Assembly (NCBI GenBank): GCA_001931905.2
Contig: MSJI02000839.1
Span: 35,959 to 99,958, forward strand
DNA: 64,000 nt
Reading direction: 5' to 3'
Source of the DNA: Cladosporium sp. IMV 00045
Lineage: Eukaryota > Ascomycota > Dothideomycetes > Cladosporiales > Cladosporiaceae
Shown: one piece after another, positions 1-13,181 of the stretch
Position numbering within the stretch: position 1 is the stretch's first letter
How the letters are laid out: each line of letters starts with the position of its first letter
Notes under the pieces: generated by a model
Told to the model about the DNA's origin: nothing
Databases searched by the model: none
The model's input: only the letters and a program-made list of their open reading frames with translations
Translations under genes and position numbers: made by a program

Positions 1-1330
<1,330 letters not shown>

Positions 1331-2370
1331 GGGGACCAGATGGATGGAAGTATGCAAGGCAGGAGGAAGTTTGTATAAAATACCCGGATAAGAGAGGTTG
1401 ATGTTGATGAATAGATTTTGGTATATGACAGATTATTCTTTGTGATTTGTTAGAACTACTTTCGTGGATCATTGAAGTGCCTTGAATCGCCAGGGTGATT
1501 GGCATTTTATTGATGAGTTTCAGGAACGTTACGTTTTCTTGGTCGGTTTATTACGATAAGTAGTCGAAGACAGCCTCTGCCCGCGCGCGAAGGTCAATAC
1601 GATGGATTGACTATAGGTGGTGGAAGTACGAGAGAAAACTAGCGGGGCCTGGTCGAACGTTGATGGGGTTATTAGGGTTACGGTATAGCCATCGTTGCCA
1701 GTCAGAATGATCAGTTGGATAAAGCGATGAAGTTCTTCGTGCAAGGCATTTATGACAAAAACATCGCTGAAATTCATGGAAATCGATAAACCAAGATATA
1801 TGGTCTCCTATAGTAATACAAGTTGTTGATTGCAACATGCGAAGAAGAGAACAGTAAATCCCAGAATTTTGTAAGCACCTTAGGTAGGTAGGTACCCACC
1901 TAATCTTATTCGTGTAGGTAGAGACTTCTTTGTAACGATCACATGATTCTGCAATAAGAATGCCACATGGAAATCAACATGCATCATTTCTGGTGTCATA
2001 CGCACATGTTATGTAATATTCAGAAAAATGCAGTGCTTTAACGCGAATGTATTGCGTGACAAATGAGCGCGAGGAGATATATTGATTTCAAAATCTGCTT
2101 GAACGTTCTTATTAGTGTAAGGCAAAGTCGAGAGAACGAAAAATGGATGATGGATGATCATATCATGGTGGAGTAAGCAAGGCGTGATTAATGACAGCTA
2201 AAGATAAATGCAATAGACAAGCAAAATCAACCATGAGCCACTACCTCTGCTCCAATCCTTGCCTTCACACAAATAACCATGCTCCATCGAGATACTCTCC
2301 TGCGTGCGAAAGATGTATAACCCACATTCATATCAAGCTCGAAAATTCGCAAACAAAATGAGGGCCATTC
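1331..2370. other. Intergenic region between convergent genes
   Basis: It separates the 3' ends of the thiolase (+) and the DUF3176 gene (-). Only short unsupported frames are present. An imperfect 24-bp palindrome of TAGG/CCTA units centred on GGTACC lies at 1880-1903. Nothing else is recognisable. Confidence 0.6.
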
Positions 2371-4593
2371 TCATTCAGCGCTCGCCCGTTCATCAGTCGA
2401 ATCACGTCTGAGCACGTGACCAACACGCGGATCCATAACGAGTCGCACTGTAGTCGCGCACGCAGCATTATCCATTTCGCTCAGTCGCTCGACAGGCATG
2501 CCAATGTCTTTCGAGCCTTCGTCATGGTAGTACACTGCGAGAACTGATGACTTCCAAGTAGGCAGACCTGCGCGATGGTTTTGTATGATTGTCGCGATGA
2601 ATAGAATAAGAGTGGCTACTTCCAGAGATGCGGGCAGTATCATCCACACCCATCGGACGTGGACGTATCTTTCGTTCGTGAAGGCGCGGCCGATCGCGGT
2701 AGCGTTGCTATTTCGGAGCCCATAGTTGGTCAGTGATGCTGCGATACCCTCAGCCATGGACTTCAGGTCTTTGGTCGCAAACGAGCCGACGTTGTCCGAG
2801 TCACTGACCGAACGCGCCCATGAGAAGTTCCAGGTCCCAGAATGATAGTGTTTGACAAAGCCCAAAGGCGTGGTGGCGTGGGATCGTAGCGCGCGTATGA
2901 TGTAAGGTCCATAGCCGTCGACAGAACAGAATGCTCGCTGATCTACGTCGAGGTACGAATTCTCCAACGAGAGTATCACAGGCCTAAGCTCAGGCTGCCA
3001 ACAAGTCATGGGACTAAAAAGAACTGGAAGATACTGGAACATCTGTCCAAAGTTGGTAGACAGGACCTCTCTGTGGGTCACACCTCCTTCGACTCGGACA
3101 TGGTGTTGCGTTTCGCAGAGTGTGATCAGACATCGCATGGCGCTCTTGATGCTAATGTTTAATGAATTCTCGATGCCGAGGTGTAATGGTATGTCTTGAT
3201 CATATCCGTCGTTGATATCCAGAGCCACGTGACCAAACACTGCCAAGGGGTCTGATACTCCCATGTAGCTTGTGTTCGTATGGTATAGTGCTGACCATGA
3301 TTTGAGCGATGCTGGTTCTAGTTGATTAGTAGCACTATCCCATGGCACAATGCCGTCTTCTAGTGACAGCTTGTTGCCCATACTGACCGGCCAAATTGCC
3401 TCTGTCTCGAGGCCCATGTCTAGAGATATGGGACCTCCGACATGCAGCGGTGTTTTCAGGAAAGAGTAAGTAGCACCTTTTCCCAAGTCTACAGTACAAG
3501 AGGGCAGCTTTAGCGAAGATCCCTGGAGCCATATGCCGAAGGCAGAGTTGTTGGACACATCCGTAGAGGGTGAAAGTCTTTGAGAGACGTTTCGGAAGTA
3601 TTCGTCAACGTCACAATCGGTCAGGCTGGTGGTGCCGATGACGTCTTCGCATTTGGTGCACCAGCCGACCGACCTAAATGGGCTCCAAGAGCAACTTGAT
3701 GTGGAGCATGTTGGCTCCAATTCGAAGACCTTTGGTTCCGAATACAGCCCAGCTTTGATGGCGTAGTTTACTTCTGTGCCAATAGGGTCGCTCTCGATGT
3801 CAATGAGCATGGTCCCGTTGTCAAAGTCTACCATGTCAAAGAGACTGCCAAGAGAGCTGTAATTCAAGTTTCGCAAGATCTTCGCGTCGGACGTGGTGAC
3901 TTCAATTGTGCGCGTGGGGTACTCAACGACTTGTTGGAGGAAAGGACCGTGAGCAGTGACCATAATGGTTATAACGCCACCTATTATGACCCGAGAGCTT
4001 CCAATAAATGAGAAGAGAACGGCAATGGAGCCAAGTGGACCTCTGCTCGCGTCGTCCAATACCTGCACATCTCGAAGACGGCGCCCTCTCCTGCTGAACC
4101 AGTGCCATTTGAGCTGACCGATCGTAGCACTGATGACGTATACGAGAGCTGAGCGAGCCCCTGTAGACAGAATAGAGATAATGGTGTTGAGTGTTATGCC
4201 GGATGGATATTGCGGGATTGGTTCGCCGTCGTAGAATCCGACAACCACGGCGACAGCGCCTACACAGTACATGCTAAAAACTATACTGATGATTTCGCAG
4301 ATCCAGGTGTCTAGAATGATTTTTTTGAAGGAACTTGGATTGGTCGTGTTGGAAGACGTCGGAAGAGGCGCTGGCTTGATCGTGTTCGACAGTAGCGAGG
4401 TATTCACAGACGCTTGAGGATCCCGGTCATTACTCGTCGCCACCGCTAAATCATGGGCCGTCGTCGTTTCTTGGGTGTGTTCCGCCGTCGGATTGGCGAG
4501 GGTGTTCATTTCGATGTCATTTGTAGCCGATTCATGATTGACTGGCGTTGGAGGCGCTCGGGAGGACACAGCGGGTATGGGTTCGGTCTCCAT
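2371..4593 (-). CDS. DUF3176 family membrane protein
   Basis: Single-exon gene for 740 aa, start ATG at 4593. The first ~95 residues are polar and low-complexity. The DUF3176 signature follows: a membrane segment (IISIVFSMYCVGAVAVVVGF), then YDGEPIPQYPSGITLNTIISILST, a second hydrophobic stretch, QLKWHWF, and the family hallmark LDDASRGPLGS before a third membrane segment. A large, probably extracytoplasmic region with paired cysteines (CSTSSCSW, CTKCEDV) and many N-glycosylation sequons fills the middle. A last membrane helix (WVWMILPASLEVATLILFIA) precedes a ~70-residue C-terminal tail. The family is widespread and expanded in filamentous ascomycetes and has no assigned function. It is divergent from the INCENP gene, with about 1 kb between starts. 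Confidence 0.88.
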   Translation of the reverse strand: METEPIPAVSSRAPPTPVNHESATNDIEMNTLANPTAEHTQETTTAHDLAVATSNDRDPQASVNTSLLSNTIKPAPLPTSSNTTNPSSFKKIILDTWICEIISIVFSMYCVGAVAVVVGFYDGEPIPQYPSGITLNTIISILSTGARSALVYVISATIGQLKWHWFSRRGRRLRDVQVLDDASRGPLGSIAVLFSFIGSSRVIIGGVITIMVTAHGPFLQQVVEYPTRTIEVTTSDAKILRNLNYSSLGSLFDMVDFDNGTMLIDIESDPIGTEVNYAIKAGLYSEPKVFELEPTCSTSSCSWSPFRSVGWCTKCEDVIGTTSLTDCDVDEYFRNVSQRLSPSTDVSNNSAFGIWLQGSSLKLPSCTVDLGKGATYSFLKTPLHVGGPISLDMGLETEAIWPVSMGNKLSLEDGIVPWDSATNQLEPASLKSWSALYHTNTSYMGVSDPLAVFGHVALDINDGYDQDIPLHLGIENSLNISIKSAMRCLITLCETQHHVRVEGGVTHREVLSTNFGQMFQYLPVLFSPMTCWQPELRPVILSLENSYLDVDQRAFCSVDGYGPYIIRALRSHATTPLGFVKHYHSGTWNFSWARSVSDSDNVGSFATKDLKSMAEGIAASLTNYGLRNSNATAIGRAFTNERYVHVRWVWMILPASLEVATLILFIATIIQNHRAGLPTWKSSVLAVYYHDEGSKDIGMPVERLSEMDNAACATTVRLVMDPRVGHVLRRDSTDERASAE

Positions 4594-5598
4594 GGCAGTT
4601 TTGCAGTCAGAGCGAAGGGCGAACGTGTGTGTTTTTTCGAGATCGTTGGAAAGAAAAGATAAGCTAATAGGTCTAACGCATGGAGTGCTATGTTGTCAAC
4701 AGGAAACCAAGAAGATAAGGATGCGTGGGGCCCTTTATAACTAGCGGTCTCAGACGTGAGGCGCAAAGCCGTAGGCGACGAGGCTGCGGCTTGCACACAG
4801 GGGGAGAGCCTTACGAGCAGCCTCATGTGCAGGCGTAGCGAAGAATAAGTATGGAGGTCTACATGGCGACCTCAACGAATGCGGTTGGCATGTAGTTACA
4901 TGCATCAATCAGCTCATGAAGGCACGCCGTCAGCTTGGTCACACATGCGACATATTGATGGAAGTTTCAATTCGTGGAGATGAAGGCCACAGTTCAGCTT
5001 GATGTACCAGTGGGCTGATCAGATTGTGCTTTGTGCCCAATCTTCAGGATGATAGGATGGCGAAGACTCTTCTGTTTCCAAGAGCCCCTGCGTGGGTCGT
5101 AAGCGATCCTGAGGACAAAAGTGCTTTGAGAGGCATGAGATCGGTCAGACTTCATCCTCTTTCTTGTTCCAAAGTGATGGCATGATGCGACACTTCTGCA
5201 CCGGATGCATCAGACGATAAGATGAACAAAGGCTGGTCGAAGGGAATGGGAGGATGAAGTGAAGGATGTGGTCGTGCACTCAAGCCGAACTCATGTGATT
5301 GCGCGATCTTGGGGCGTTTCGGCTTGGAAAGCCGGGCGAGAGTCCGAGCTTCTGCCGCCCGCCAGACTGTTTTGGTGCTGCTTCCAATCCAAACAAGCCG
5401 CGACCAACACCGCAACACTCGACCAACGACCTCGACGACGGCCATTTGCGCGCTCGAAAAGCATCTTGGATCATGTACTACTTGGAGTAATTGTTTTAAT
5501 CATCAGCGCGCCGCGTCAGCTCTTCTTGGAAACGCCGCTTTTACTTACGCGCCTCACCCAGGCGTCAACACCGTTGCACACAATAACAACACCACAAA
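4594..5598. promoter_or_regulatory. Divergent intergenic/promoter region
   Basis: About 1 kb between the divergently transcribed DUF3176 gene (-) and the INCENP gene (+). A TTATAA element at about 4735 lies roughly 140 bp upstream of the DUF3176 ATG and could serve as a TATA box. Short frames here show no coding character. Confidence 0.4.
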
Positions 5599-8500
5599 AT
5601 GGCAGTTGCACGATCAAAGGCGGCCGGCATCGGCTCTTCGCAATGGACACAGAAGGAGAAAGAGCAGGCCGGAGAGTTTGTGGAGCAGGAGGTTGAGGAG
5701 TTTGGTTACAGTGTGCGGAATGAAATGGAATGGCTCAACGAGCACATGGCAGAGATCTTCAGCGCAGGAGCTGTGTATGTCGCGTCTATTTGCGCTCCGC
5801 ATTTACCGTCTGCTAACTTGCCACAGGAACTATGCGGACGTCTTCAAAACACCTGGCAAATTACGAGGAAAAACACCCAGGACCGCTAGGAAACGGGATG
5901 CGCTGGAGCAACGCCCGCCGCTTACTGATATTTTCGCACCAAACGCACAGGCAGGACCTACACCGGCCAAGAGCACTGCGTTCTACGGAAAGGTCACTCA
6001 ATTTCAAATCGCCGAGGATGGTGAAACAACATCACAGCAACGCCCATTGAGCCGAAGCAAGAGCCCGCAGCGCGTTGGGAAACCTGGAAACACCGATTCT
6101 GGTTATCACGGCATGACCGAGGACGAGATGGAAGTCGATACGCAGACCGATGGGGATACCGTCCCTTCGCAATCTCTCGAATCGCAAAATGCCTCTGTCC
6201 AGGAAAATCAAAGCTCCCCGCGGCCAAAGGATGGCGCCAATGAGAGCGAACCCGTTAGCGACGAGTCGTTCTTGTCTGCGAGGGAAGGCGAGTCGCAAGA
6301 TCCTTCCAGGGCTGACTTGCAACCTGAATCTGAAGAGGACAACGCAGCTGTACCGGATGACGATATGAATGTGGATGCCCGAGAGGTGGAAAGTGAAGAA
6401 GCGGCGCAGAACGAGCAAGAAAATTTGCCAGCCGAAGCGCCAGAAGAGAAGATTGAAATCGAACCTACAGAACAGGATCTGGCGGCTGAGATGTCTCACG
6501 AACCTTCAGAAGTCTCAAGCCCAGGAAGACCCCTGGCGCGAAAGAGCAGCTTCGCGTTTTCGTCTCTCCCAGCAAGAGAACCCTTGACGGGAAAGCGCAG
6601 CGTCGGTGAAGCCTTGAACCGTAACAGTGTCTTTGCGAAATCCGTCGGAAAGAGTTTTGGAGTTCCACATGACGATGAAGAAAACTCTCAAGACAAAGCC
6701 GAAGATGCCTCTTTGCGCAGCAAAACTTCTACGCAACTCCTGCATGAACGCATCTCGATGCTCGGAAAAGCGAAGAACTCCAGGTCATCCAAAAGCATTC
6801 CGCAGGCATCCTACCCTCAGCTTCCACAGCTTGACACCGACGAGGAAGTCGAGACGAATGACGCCCCGGAACCACCACCCAAGGATTTACCGGCGAATAC
6901 ATCGATTGACGACGAGGACGATGACTGGATTGCGCCTTCAAAACCAGCCCAGCCGAAGCAGGCCCAGGCACCGCAGATAGCAGCACTTCAGGCGGGCTCC
7001 TCTCGTCCAATCATGCACAAGAAGGCAATTTCTACGACAGTCATTCCGTCTCCGTCAAAGGAGATCATGCAATCACCGAACAGGCCGCAGACGGCTCAGT
7101 CGTTCGAAAGGCCGAGTCCAGTACCCGAATTAGAGTCTACTACACCAGTTGGATCGCCTTTGAACAAGAAGCACGGCGAGCCCGTCAGTGCCTCGAAGAA
7201 GCTGTGGACTGCATTCAAATCGGCCAGAAGCCTTTTTGCATCTTCAGCGGGATCTAGCGCGGCTGCCAAACTGGAATCTCACGATTCGCCGGCGGGCAAG
7301 AAGTCTAAGAAAACGGAAGACCCCAAGAAGAACATCGTGAAGATGCCTGGTGCGCTTTGGTCCGAGACTCAATTCTCCCAGTCGTCTTCCAGGCCATTGT
7401 CGGTGGTCTCCGGCAGTCCGAGTAGGAAGACGCGCAGCTCCACCGAAAGTGACAAGCGAAAGGATAAGGAAATGAAAGCGCAACAGAAGGCTGAAGAGGA
7501 TCTCGAGAAAGCAAGGGAGAAGGAACGCCAGAAGGCTCTGAAAGCACAGGAGGACAGACTGAAAGCTGAAAGAGCTGAAACCGAGAAGCAGGAGAAGGAG
7601 CAAGAAGCTGCATCTACCGCGGCTGCCGCTGCTGCCACCGCTGCTCTGGCTGGCGAGAGACCAAAGACTGCTGAGAGCGAGCCGGAACGTGAAGATCTAC
7701 CGCCACCCCCACCGCCGAAGAACGCTGCTCCGTCTGGGAGATTGCGGGCTCCTAGCAGGCCTGTCCGCCCGACTCGCGATGTTGCTGCAGCAAAAGCCAA
7801 ACCAGCTCCGGTCAATGTTCGAGTTGCAAGCCAACTGTCACAACGACTTGGCCAGCCTGCCAGTCAGGAATCTGTCTCGAGCGTCAAATCGGACAGCTCG
7901 GCACCTCCACCACCACCCAAGACTGGCTTGCGTACCAACTCAGCACAGGGTAATTCGCGCAGCTCCACAATGCCTCAAAACAACTCGCGTGTGAGAGCGC
8001 TTGAAGCTGCTGCACGCAAGAAGGAGCAAGAGGAGCGTGAGAAGCAGCGTAAAGCTGATCAGAAACGCGAGCTTGAGCGCAAGCGTGCCGCGAAGGCTGA
8101 AGAGGATCGTCGCATCGAGCAAGAAAAGAAGGCAGAGGAGCAGCGCAAGCTTCAGGAATCCAAGCTTGCGGCGCAGAAACAGGCAGAGAGGCAAGCTGCG
8201 GAAGCTAAGAGGCGAGAACAGCAACGTTTTGAGCAGCAACAACAAAGGCTTGAGCAGCAGAGACAGGAGCAACAGCGCATGGAGCAGACGGCAGCAGCCA
8301 AAGCAAAGGCAGCCCATGAATTGGCTGAGGCCATTCAGCGAGAGCGCGCCGAAAAGCAACCCCTGCCTCGTGGTGACGCCCCTGGAACTCTTAGGCAACT
8401 TGGAGCAAGAACAGTGCCAGAGCCTATCGTTCGGAACGTCGCGCCTAATCCTGCGAAACCGCCGAAACGCGTTCTCCAGCAGGAAGATGACGAGATCGGG

Positions 8501-9406
8501 TCCCAACAGCAAAGGCCTGGTATCACGCGGAACCCAGCCTCATATCAGCAGAACGATGCGAAGAGGAGGAGAACAGAGGATGAACAGGAGGCCGAGCAGA
8601 GGCACTCTGTCATGGCGCCGCCCAAGCGGCCGTCGACGATGCGCAAGGTATGTCAAGAGCAACCTGATGTCAAATGCGATGTACTAACAATCTTGAAGGA
8701 GACACTTCCCAAGTTCTCTCACGGATACGCACATGCTCCTCCCCCAGCTGCACATCACTCTACCAGCATGTTCAAGAGCACAGTCACTTCTCAGCACCAA
8801 CTGCAGCATGGACAACGTCCCGCGCACCCAAGCCAGACTGTGCAACTTAGTAATGCACGCATTCCCTTCGCCGAGAACGCCAACCCGCCCGCAGCCCAAT
8901 ACTACGGCCAACAATCCCAAACACAACAAGGCAACGAGAACGGCGCCTCCAGCAAATTCAAGACCCCAGCTCGCCCCCCGACATCAAAGGCTCCCAAATC
9001 CGCGCCCAAATCCGCCAAATCGTCACCCATGTACCCCAACGGCGACAACATCGCCCTCCCCGAAATCATGACCGACAGCGAAGACGAAGACGACGAAGAC
9101 GAAGAAGCGACGGGCGGCTTCCGCGCCCCCTCATGGGTCGCCTCACCCGCCCTGCGCGACCTGCTCACGCAGCAGCAACTCGTCGACCCGGAAACGGTCT
9201 TCGGCCCCATCTCAGATCTGAAGATGGAAGAAGTCTTCAAGGGCGCCAAGAACCAGGAGCGCCTGAAGCGGTTCAGAGACAGAGGCAGCAGTGCCATGTG
9301 GGTCGAGACGGGCGATGCTGTCACCACGGCGGAGAAGCAGAGGGATATGGAGGCTAGGGAGAGGGTTTATAAGGAGGGGGGTTGGAGTTATCATAATCGC
9401 GTTTAA
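5599..9406 (+). CDS. INCENP/Sli15-like inner centromere protein
   Basis: Scaffold of the chromosomal passenger complex that binds and activates Aurora kinase at centromeres and spindle. Start ATG 5599; exon 1 5599-5774, intron 5775-5826 (52 nt, GTATGT...CTAAC...CACAG), exon 2 from 5827. A second intron is likely at 8648-8698 (51 nt, GTATGT, TACTAAC), giving about 1234 aa; it has no stop and is a multiple of three, so retention would add 17 residues. The N terminus has the fungal INCENP pattern (NEMEWLNEHMAEIF, then FKTPGKLRGKTPRTARKR and PLTDIFAP). The middle is acidic and disordered, followed by a long Lys/Glu/Gln-rich helix (about 7440-8340) resembling the INCENP single alpha-helix. The C terminus is a clear IN-box: LPEIMTDSEDEDD, then PSWVASPALRDLL, DPETVFGPI, MEEVF and the RGSSAMW segment whose serines Aurora phosphorylates. 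Confidence 0.92.
8648..8698 (+). other. Probable in-frame 51-nt intron in the INCENP gene
   Basis: The donor is GTATGT at 8648, the branch sequence TACTAAC lies at 8681-8687 and the acceptor is AAG at 8698. Both edges fall between codons and the segment has no stop, so spliced and unspliced mRNAs are both translatable. Confidence 0.7.
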
Positions 9407-9958
9407 GAGAGGTGGGGTTTGGGATGAATTGGGATGAATTGTTTCTTGTTGGGTTTGGGATATGTTTACTCCGCCTGGGCTGGAAGCCTGGATGTGGATG
9501 GGCGATGGGCGTTGTTTTGTATAGGTACCTTATTTCGTTCTTTTTCGGGTTTCGTTTTTGGTACGGGTTCAGGGCAGGGCAGGACAAGCATATTGCCTAG
9601 GCCGACATTTCTCGTTTACTTGCCAGCATACTTTATGAATTGAGACTGGAAAGAGTTTCGCACTTTGATCTTTACTTGGAAGGGGCAGAAATGTTTCAAT
9701 TCATCTTTCGTCTTTCGTCTATCGTTATTCGTCATAGTCATTGATTGGGGTCTCAAAGGGCATTCAAACATTCGAAACCAATTCTTCAAAACGCTGATTG
9801 CAAAATCTCGCTCTTTCTGCCGTGATCATCGTGAAACGCTCAGCAAGGTGCCTTTGCAAGCAAATATTTCGTCCGCGCCATTCCCATCCAATTGTTCCTA
9901 AAATCCGAAGAAAACAAATCCGCGAACACTCCCAATCAGTCCATCCGACCCTCACCTT
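9407..9958. other. Intergenic region between convergent genes
   Basis: It holds the 3' flanks of the INCENP gene (+) and the Ser-rich hypothetical gene (-). It is T-rich just after the INCENP stop. No gene, RNA or repeat was recognised. Confidence 0.5.
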
Positions 9959-11305
9959 CTACTCCCTCCCTTCCTTCCCTTCCCGTCCCTCCAACCTCAA
10001 CACCCCCACCGCCCTACCCACCCCCTCATCCAACCCCCCACAAACATCCCTCAGCACCCACACCCCAAAATCGCGACACGCATGCCTGACGGCGCCATCA
10101 TTCGCGTCCCACGCCATAGCGACCAGCGCCAGAGCCTGCGCGGCAAACAAGCGTAGCAGGAGGGACGCTTGCGCGAAGAAGCGCGAGGAGAGCTTGTGTC
10201 GTGCGTCGAGGCTGTGGAGGGTTGTAAGGAGGGCGCGCAGGTGCGGGAGGAGCAGGGTTAGGAGGAGGAGGGTGTAGAACGTTAGGGCGCTGGTGGTGCG
10301 GTGAAGGAGGGTTTGGGGGGTTTGGGTGGGGTGGGGTTGGGGCTCGGGCTGGCGGTGCGTTGGAGTGTTGGTAGTTGTGGTGGTTGTCGTGAGTTGGTTC
10401 GCGGGTTGGGGCTGGGGAGGAGGATGTACGGATTGAGGGATCGCTTCGCGGAGCACAATGGTTTCTTCCTCGCTCAGGTCGGAGGGAAGGCCGCGGAGGA
10501 TGTAACTTATGCCGTCGATGTAGAGGCGGCGGTTGAGTGGGTCGTTGGCTGTTGAGGGGTCTTTCATCGAGAGATTGAGGAGGGCGAGGCCGTGTTGGCC
10601 GCTTTTGTTGGTGCCGTTGGGATGTGAGTCTTGGTCTTGTAGTCTTGTGAATGCTTGGAAGAAAGGTGCCGGGGTTGCTGAGCCGGACGTTGAGGGACGG
10701 CTGCAGGGCGCGGAGGTGAAGATGTCAGGGAGGTCATCGTCGCTATCTGTTGCCTCATCTGACGAGGAGGCAGAAGAAGAGGGTCTGCTTCTGTAGGATG
10801 GTGGCGGGCTCTCTGAGCTGGTGCTCGCCGTGCTAGACGGGCTTCGGGATCGAATTGGAGTCTTTGGACCCGTGTAGATAGAGGCGCGGATGGACCGGAG
10901 TTTTGGGAGTCGGCGTTGAAGAATGCTTGGAAGAGTGGTGTATAGCAGTGAGAGGACTGACTCGTCTGTATCTGAGTCGGACGTGCTGTAGCAATATGAC
11001 TTGTTGAAGCCTGGCAGGCGGAATATGAGATTGTCCTCGCTGCTTGAGGCAAGGCTATTGCGTGAGAGATAGCCCGCCATTCCTGCTGTGGCGCTGCCGG
11101 ATGCAGCCTGATTCTTCTTTCCTTGTGCAATCGGTAATTTTGTATGTTTCAGAACGCTTATTGATAGGACGAGAAGGGATAGCAGTGTACCTGCTGGCGT
11201 ACCTGTATTTTCTGCTTGCTGGGGAGAAGATGTCGAGGAGGAAGATGTCGAGGAGGAAGATGGAGAAGAGGAAGAGGAATGTGAGAAGAGACAGATGTCG
11301 CACAT
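9959..11305 (-). CDS. Hypothetical Ser-rich protein with C-terminal hydrophobic segments
   Basis: The frame gives 448 aa from ATG 11305. A second in-frame ATG at 11080 (MAGYLSRNSL) may be the true start, because the first ~75 residues include a poly-Ser stretch encoded by a 15-bp direct repeat and could be leader or unspliced intron. The body is rich in Ser/Pro/Asp with low-complexity tracts (SSASSSDEATDSDDD, TTTTTTTNTPT). The most protein-like block is RRLYIDGISYILRGLPSDLSEEE. It is followed by a Pro/Gln linker and two hydrophobic stretches (FYTLLLLTLLLPHLRALL and LLLRLFAAQALALVAMAWD) that could be membrane segments or amphipathic helices. I do not recognise a named family. Confidence 0.6.
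   Translation of the reverse strand: MCDICLFSHSSSSSPSSSSTSSSSTSSPQQAENTGTPAGTLLSLLVLSISVLKHTKLPIAQGKKNQAASGSATAGMAGYLSRNSLASSSEDNLIFRLPGFNKSYCYSTSDSDTDESVLSLLYTTLPSILQRRLPKLRSIRASIYTGPKTPIRSRSPSSTASTSSESPPPSYRSRPSSSASSSDEATDSDDDLPDIFTSAPCSRPSTSGSATPAPFFQAFTRLQDQDSHPNGTNKSGQHGLALLNLSMKDPSTANDPLNRRLYIDGISYILRGLPSDLSEEETIVLREAIPQSVHPPPQPQPANQLTTTTTTTNTPTHRQPEPQPHPTQTPQTLLHRTTSALTFYTLLLLTLLLPHLRALLTTLHSLDARHKLSSRFFAQASLLLRLFAAQALALVAMAWDANDGAVRHACRDFGVWVLRDVCGGLDEGVGRAVGVLRLEGREGKEGRE
11229..11258. repeat. 15-bp tandem duplication (GATGTCGAGGAGGAA)
   Basis: Two exact 15-bp units lie in tandem inside the poly-Ser coding part of the hypothetical gene. They read as Ser/Thr repeats on the minus strand. 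Confidence 0.85.
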
Positions 11306-12003
11306 GCATCCATACCTTAGCTAGTTGACACACATTCCGATGACCAGGATGCATGCGCTCGCTTATCACCATTTGAGTTGCTCAACGAGCGTCTATGGGC
11401 CAGAGGCCGCACGCACGTTGCGAGGTGTTTGACAGCTCGCTGACATGTGACAGAGCGCGCTTTGTTGAGCTGCACAAACCCTGGGATGCCGTCGGGTCTG
11501 CCCGCCTTGTGGCTGACACGTGAAAAAAAGTGCTTGTCTCCTGCGATGGAAACCTTCAATCTTCTGTGCGAATTGACCGAGGCTCTTATGTAATGAAAGG
11601 CTGATGGCCAAGTCGATGCGGCCATACACGTGGGATTGCTCGTGTGTTCCCGGGTGTTGTTGGAAGGCAGAAGTGCTTCTCAGGCAATGACTGCTTCCGT
11701 CTCAGCAGAGTCAGATGTTCGGATATTCGCAACGAACAGAACCGGATAGCCGCCTCGTCTACCTGTAGCCGATATCAAGCATCTGCATGAATCGCGACAA
11801 GTGGGAAGTGAGTCGAGTCTGCCATATGAAAAGCATGTGATCCTCGACAGTCTGTCTAAGCCTTTGGAAGCAACGAAGAGATTGTCGCAAAGTAATCCGT
11901 CTCGAATAGTCTCCTGCTTTGTTAAGAGATGAGCTCATGGATCTTTCATTCTCATTTTTGTAATGCATCATGGGGGATAGCGTGGGCATGGCCGAGTCAA
12001 ATC

Positions 12004-12043
12004 ATCAGCCAGCCATCAGCCAGCCATCAGCCAGCCCTCAGCC
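12004..12043. repeat. Minisatellite, 11-bp unit ATCAGCCAGCC x3.6
   Basis: Three exact units at 12004-12036 are followed by a partial, mutated unit (CTCAGCC) to 12043. Confidence 0.9.
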
Positions 12044-12055
12044 AACGGATCAAAC

Positions 12056-12382
12056 ATGCCTTCACGCTCCTTGGCGAGGTGGATCGCTTCGCGCCTGAAG
12101 ACCTGCGTGTCCGACTTCATCTCATCATCTCTACTCTGCTCGCATGCTCACGACATGGATGTCTGTCCATCTTGTCGCGACATATATCTTGCCATCATCC
12201 CTCAACGCGGAGAGGCATATGTCTCTGATGACGAAGCCCTTGTGGCCGCTATCGGCAGCGCCTCTTTAGCGATGGGTGGCTTGATGGACGCGTCCGCATT
12301 TTTCGCGCCCGCTTCAGAGGGCAAAACCGGCAATGAAGACGAAGGTAGATTCTCATCTGGAGACATCAAAGATGCGACGTAG
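12056..12382 (+). CDS. Weak candidate small ORF (108 aa)
   Basis: It starts at ATG 12056 just after the minisatellite and encodes a 108-aa product with a CPSC motif, an Ala/Met-rich middle (SASLAMGGLMDASAFFAP) and an acidic end. It has no recognised domain, and its length is near what chance allows. It is listed only because no better gene fills this stretch. Confidence 0.2.
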   Translation: MPSRSLARWIASRLKTCVSDFISSSLLCSHAHDMDVCPSCRDIYLAIIPQRGEAYVSDDEALVAAIGSASLAMGGLMDASAFFAPASEGKTGNEDEGRFSSGDIKDAT

Positions 12383-13181
12383 CCATGCTTGCGTCAATGG
12401 TAGGAATCTCGACAATCGACATACATGTAGACCTCTGGTTGCGTGCTCGGCAGATGTTCAAATAATCCACTCCAAGCAACGAATATTGCTCTTCCTAGCT
12501 TTGATTGACCTCGTCCCACGAACATCACATACTGTATTCGATATGAGTACACGCGGCCATGGTATTGAGTTAACTTTCATCACCCCTAAGTACCGCTGAC
12601 ATAGCTTACACCTCATTGGAGCTTCCCATGTCCAGCCATGCTGCTGGCGTACGCACTTGCCGTATTGCCGACCTGATAATACCGCTCGTCATACAAATTA
12701 TCTATCAATATAACGAGAAGTCGCGTCTTGCGAATGATGAAATGCTCTCTCCGTTTGAACTTTCTGTCTTGCTAATCTCGATTTCCAATCTTCCTTCGAA
12801 TATTCGCCCACAACAGTCCACTCAGTGGCTTTGATTTATCGCACACCAACACTCTGAATCTGGCCTTGGGTGAGCCTTACGATCGTTACTTGGTCTCAAG
12901 ACACCGCCTTAGATTCGAAAGTCATTCGGACTCTATCAGTGGAAGCCTGTGGACTGCCTCTATCCCTACACTGGGACTGACTCCTCTTCGAGCAAGCCGG
13001 CGCTCTTCCAGTCAGTGATTGTCGACTGATCGAGCGAGAGGACTCCCTGACGAGTGCCCGCTCAGCGCTTGTATTCGCTGTCGCACTATATGCAATAATA
13101 CCTGCCGACCGCCTATGTTCATCATTTCATACACGAGACGCTCTCCGCCTCCCGCCTTCCGGTGTGCGCGGCAACCACCTA

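Larger units (their letters stand above)
11306..13181. other. Long intergenic region upstream of the arylsulfotransferase-like gene
   Basis: About 1.9 kb between the divergent hypothetical gene (-) and the arylsulfotransferase-like gene (+). It holds an 11-bp minisatellite at 12004-12043 and one weak candidate ORF at 12056-12382. The last few hundred bases are pyrimidine-rich as in fungal 5' leaders. Confidence 0.5.
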
